From a virus: DNA of 22,805 nucleotides. Positions within the stretch are counted from its first letter, which is position 1. Each line of letters starts with the position of its first letter. This document shows positions 22,201 through 22,805 of this stretch, in pieces. Where the stretch lies: IMG/VR virus record IMGVR_UViG_3300031857_001478, positions 1-22,805 of that record. The stretch is one strand, 5' to 3'. Position numbers and translations under genes: made by a program. Under the pieces are notes generated by a model. The model made no database searches. It was not told the DNA's origin and saw only the letters and a program-made list of their open reading frames with translations.

Positions 22201-22336
22201 TCTTACTCCACGTACCTTTAGCGTTTTGTGGCTCTCTAACGTCAGCTATTCCGAATTGTAATGGAATACTAACGTCAGCCGTTACATCTAATTTCCAAAC
22301 GGTATTATCGTTATCGTAAATTATTACTTCTGTCAT
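19292..22336 (-). CDS. Large tail-tip / baseplate protein with C-terminal fibre-type domain
   Basis: The 1014-residue protein starts with a segment conserved in Bacteroidota-phage tail proteins (VSIPLQFGIADVREPQNAKG, FKHVYEISGD, ELSFFGETADLFKNITGDYL). A very large beta-rich middle follows, with YVKNYIDKIFENAGYTYSS, SDFLSSIIKTFKLFVEPDGD and MDILNLDFAKLIRIDKHLLR. The end changes character: NNTGIKVSGDNNIIGFGARN and NITINGDNNSVNGDFENVVI look like a short beta-helix, then TITIKKIDSSANTVTVDPA-type residues form a terminal fibre domain. This is probably the hub or tip that links the tube to receptor-binding parts. It overlaps neighbours by four bases on both sides. Exact role is inferred. Confidence 0.75.
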   Translation of the reverse strand: MTEVIIYDNDNTVWKLDVTADVSIPLQFGIADVREPQNAKGTWSKTATFKGTANNNKAFKHVYEISGDSLFNVNKKVRCVIIQDGVNDFVGYVRLLNIKRKNNGSNDYNRIQYELSFFGETADLFKNITGDYLHDLDFSEWDHDYTYTNVSNSAIGNTVLNGVTGQNSITLGSSLFINSFAYNSGYLQVVFGSAHSLSVDDEVYIVKTSNANNSHYNGFFFVKSVDSSTTVTLWMVYGEDVGIETGTAKKVTRLGVGYVYSMIDYGLNTGSSWDIEHFFPAIYVKNYIDKIFENAGYTYSSTFFDSQYFKSLIIPFNKDTFAISQAEVLEREFKATLSANESLVTDTSTGIFYNFNFDEPIEPDNDSTNGNNDDYSNYYVPTGEYTAPVTGYYNFNWNVIKSVILDGIPAGYSRLNSANFITFVIRVNSINTFAQAYTGAFTSSGGNLQGTSPSLFLTAGDIVDFRIRGSFGYTLKDSSNNYYTTSQTVKLQILQGTFLQCRMVNTVIGEGATIELNNAIPKDILQSDFLSSIIKTFKLFVEPDGDNSKKLVIEPRDSFYSSSVLDWTNKLDITRDIDITPMGELNSKRYTLKYKTDKDAFNQNHEQYYARVYGTKIVDIDNDFLSGETVIEPIFSASPLVDYPVGTDRVITSIVKEGVITQNRIASNIRLLFYSLRGTKFPYTITYGTSSSVTEYTYAYAGHLDNVWMPIHDLNFGYPDATYYNYGAWTNNNLYNRFHARYLDEITDKNSKLVKAYLHIKPMDILNLDFAKLIRIDKHLLRLNKIMDYDINSTGLTLCEFILAKDFAGFTKTTLQIAYGVDATLGGEIIPRPLRNGFGLGNSENPTRQMDGVNNFYGGNNTGIKVSGDNNIIGFGARNITINGDNNSVNGDFENVVIFGNNTTVTRSNTTYVNGVAIDGEGSIEFVNTNFKAGLGTGNLILVDATSGNITITLDNCADVIGIPITIKKIDSSANTVTVDPASVETIDSISTYIIKVQYDICTIVSDGVNWNLI

Positions 22337-22805
22337 AGCATCTGAATATTTTCCTTGTGAGCATATCTATATTCAAGTGTCAACTGACTCATCTTTTTAT
22401 TACGCTTATAAACCTCTTCATAAGACGAAGTAGTAATAACTATAGGTCTATCGTATATCGTGCCGTTATAAGTTTCTACGGCATAAACTTCAGGTGAAGT
22501 AATTAACTCACGTAACCAAACATATTCAGCATCTGTTAACGCACCTGACTTTAATATCGTTCTCTCCTGTGAATCTACCGCTATAACTGTTTGTCCTCTA
22601 TCCGATAAACTATAACCCCAAGTTACTGGTGAACCTGAAACCGTACCGGCTAACTTAGTGTATTGCTCTCTGCTATTCACATCGACAAATACATTCTCAT
22701 TTGAACTAAAAAAGAAAGTATCAAATCCGCCTAATCTATTTAAAAACTTAATATGTTTTCCTTCATAACGATTGCAAGTTTCATCAATATTGAATGTAAA
22801 TATCT
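22333..22805 (-). CDS. Tail-tip protein with LNRLGGFD motif, partial (cut by right edge)
   Basis: The frame stays open past the GTG at 22680 to the window edge, so at least 156 residues are present and the N-terminus is missing. The extra part contains IDETCNRYEGKHIKFLNRLG followed by GFDTFFF. The 'C.RY....+.LNRLGGFD.F.F' motif marks a tail protein family I know from Bacteroidota phages. The visible C-terminal half (WGYSLSDRGQTVIAVDSQER, LTDAEYVWLRELITSPEVYA, TIYDRPIVITTSSYEEVY) continues the same family pattern. It probably sits in the distal tail beside the large tip protein, whose start overlaps by four bases. A start at the GTG would break the conserved motif, so I reject it. Confidence 0.75.
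   Translation of the reverse strand, partial: IFTFNIDETCNRYEGKHIKFLNRLGGFDTFFFSSNENVFVDVNSREQYTKLAGTVSGSPVTWGYSLSDRGQTVIAVDSQERTILKSGALTDAEYVWLRELITSPEVYAVETYNGTIYDRPIVITTSSYEEVYKRNKKMSQLTLEYRYAHKENIQML

Noticed and set aside
22678-22680. GTG as start of the right-edge tail protein
   Set aside because: The frame is open to the window edge and the extra residues carry the conserved LNRLGGFD motif, so the gene is simply cut.
1-22805. tRNA genes, CRISPR arrays, insertion sequences, integrase or terminase
   Set aside because: I looked on both strands and found no cloverleaf with CCA-like ends, spaced repeats, transposase, recombinase or large-terminase motifs.

Overview
The window is part of an AT-rich, densely packed tailed-phage (or prophage) genome whose host is most likely a member of the Bacteroidota, probably a flavobacterium-like organism. 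Three things point there. The virion proteins (portal, XkdF-type protease, capsid, tail tube, tape measure, and a tail protein with an LNRLGGFD motif) resemble families I know from Bacteroidota siphoviruses. Good matches to the Bacteroidota promoter consensus TTG-N(17-23)-TAnnTTTG occur before genes. Start codons are preceded by A-rich leaders instead of Shine-Dalgarno sites. No integrase, terminase, tRNA or CRISPR array is visible, and both window edges cut through genes.

Almost everything is on the minus strand and is transcribed right to left, with ATGA/TAATG overlaps. From right to left: tail tip and fibre genes (22805-17640); a small tail protein and the tape measure (17638-15446); an XkdF-like protease with a scaffold-like C-terminus (15393-14236); the major capsid protein (14208-13312); the tail tube protein (13266-12751); a small unknown, the portal and a connector-like protein (12700-10594); and a small head-morphogenesis-like protein (10592-10137). 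Hairpin terminators sit after the capsid and tail-tube genes. A three-gene cassette at 9145-10140 runs the opposite way (sigma/HTH-like protein, CxxC membrane protein, small CxxC protein) behind its own consensus promoter.

Left of the cassette, again on minus, come a tail-completion-like protein fused to a C-type-lectin-like DUF1566 domain (9107-7740), two small membrane proteins (holin candidates), a VRR-NUC-like nuclease, a calcineurin-like phosphoesterase, two small unknowns, a CHAP endolysin and a candidate u-spanin. So the lysis genes are split by nucleic-acid genes.

A regulatory gap with a terminator hairpin, a palindrome and a promoter candidate (4182-4357) separates lysis from the early-type region (4181-1): several small unknowns, an SSB-like protein ending in DDLPF, a putative ssDNA-annealing protein, an N6-adenine methyltransferase, a winged-helix replication-initiator-like protein, and a ParB-like protein cut by the left edge.

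I corrected several starts using ATGA overlaps, leaders or promoter positions. I added a 50-residue gene at 5313-5465 and the left-edge partial gene, and extended the right-edge gene to the window end.
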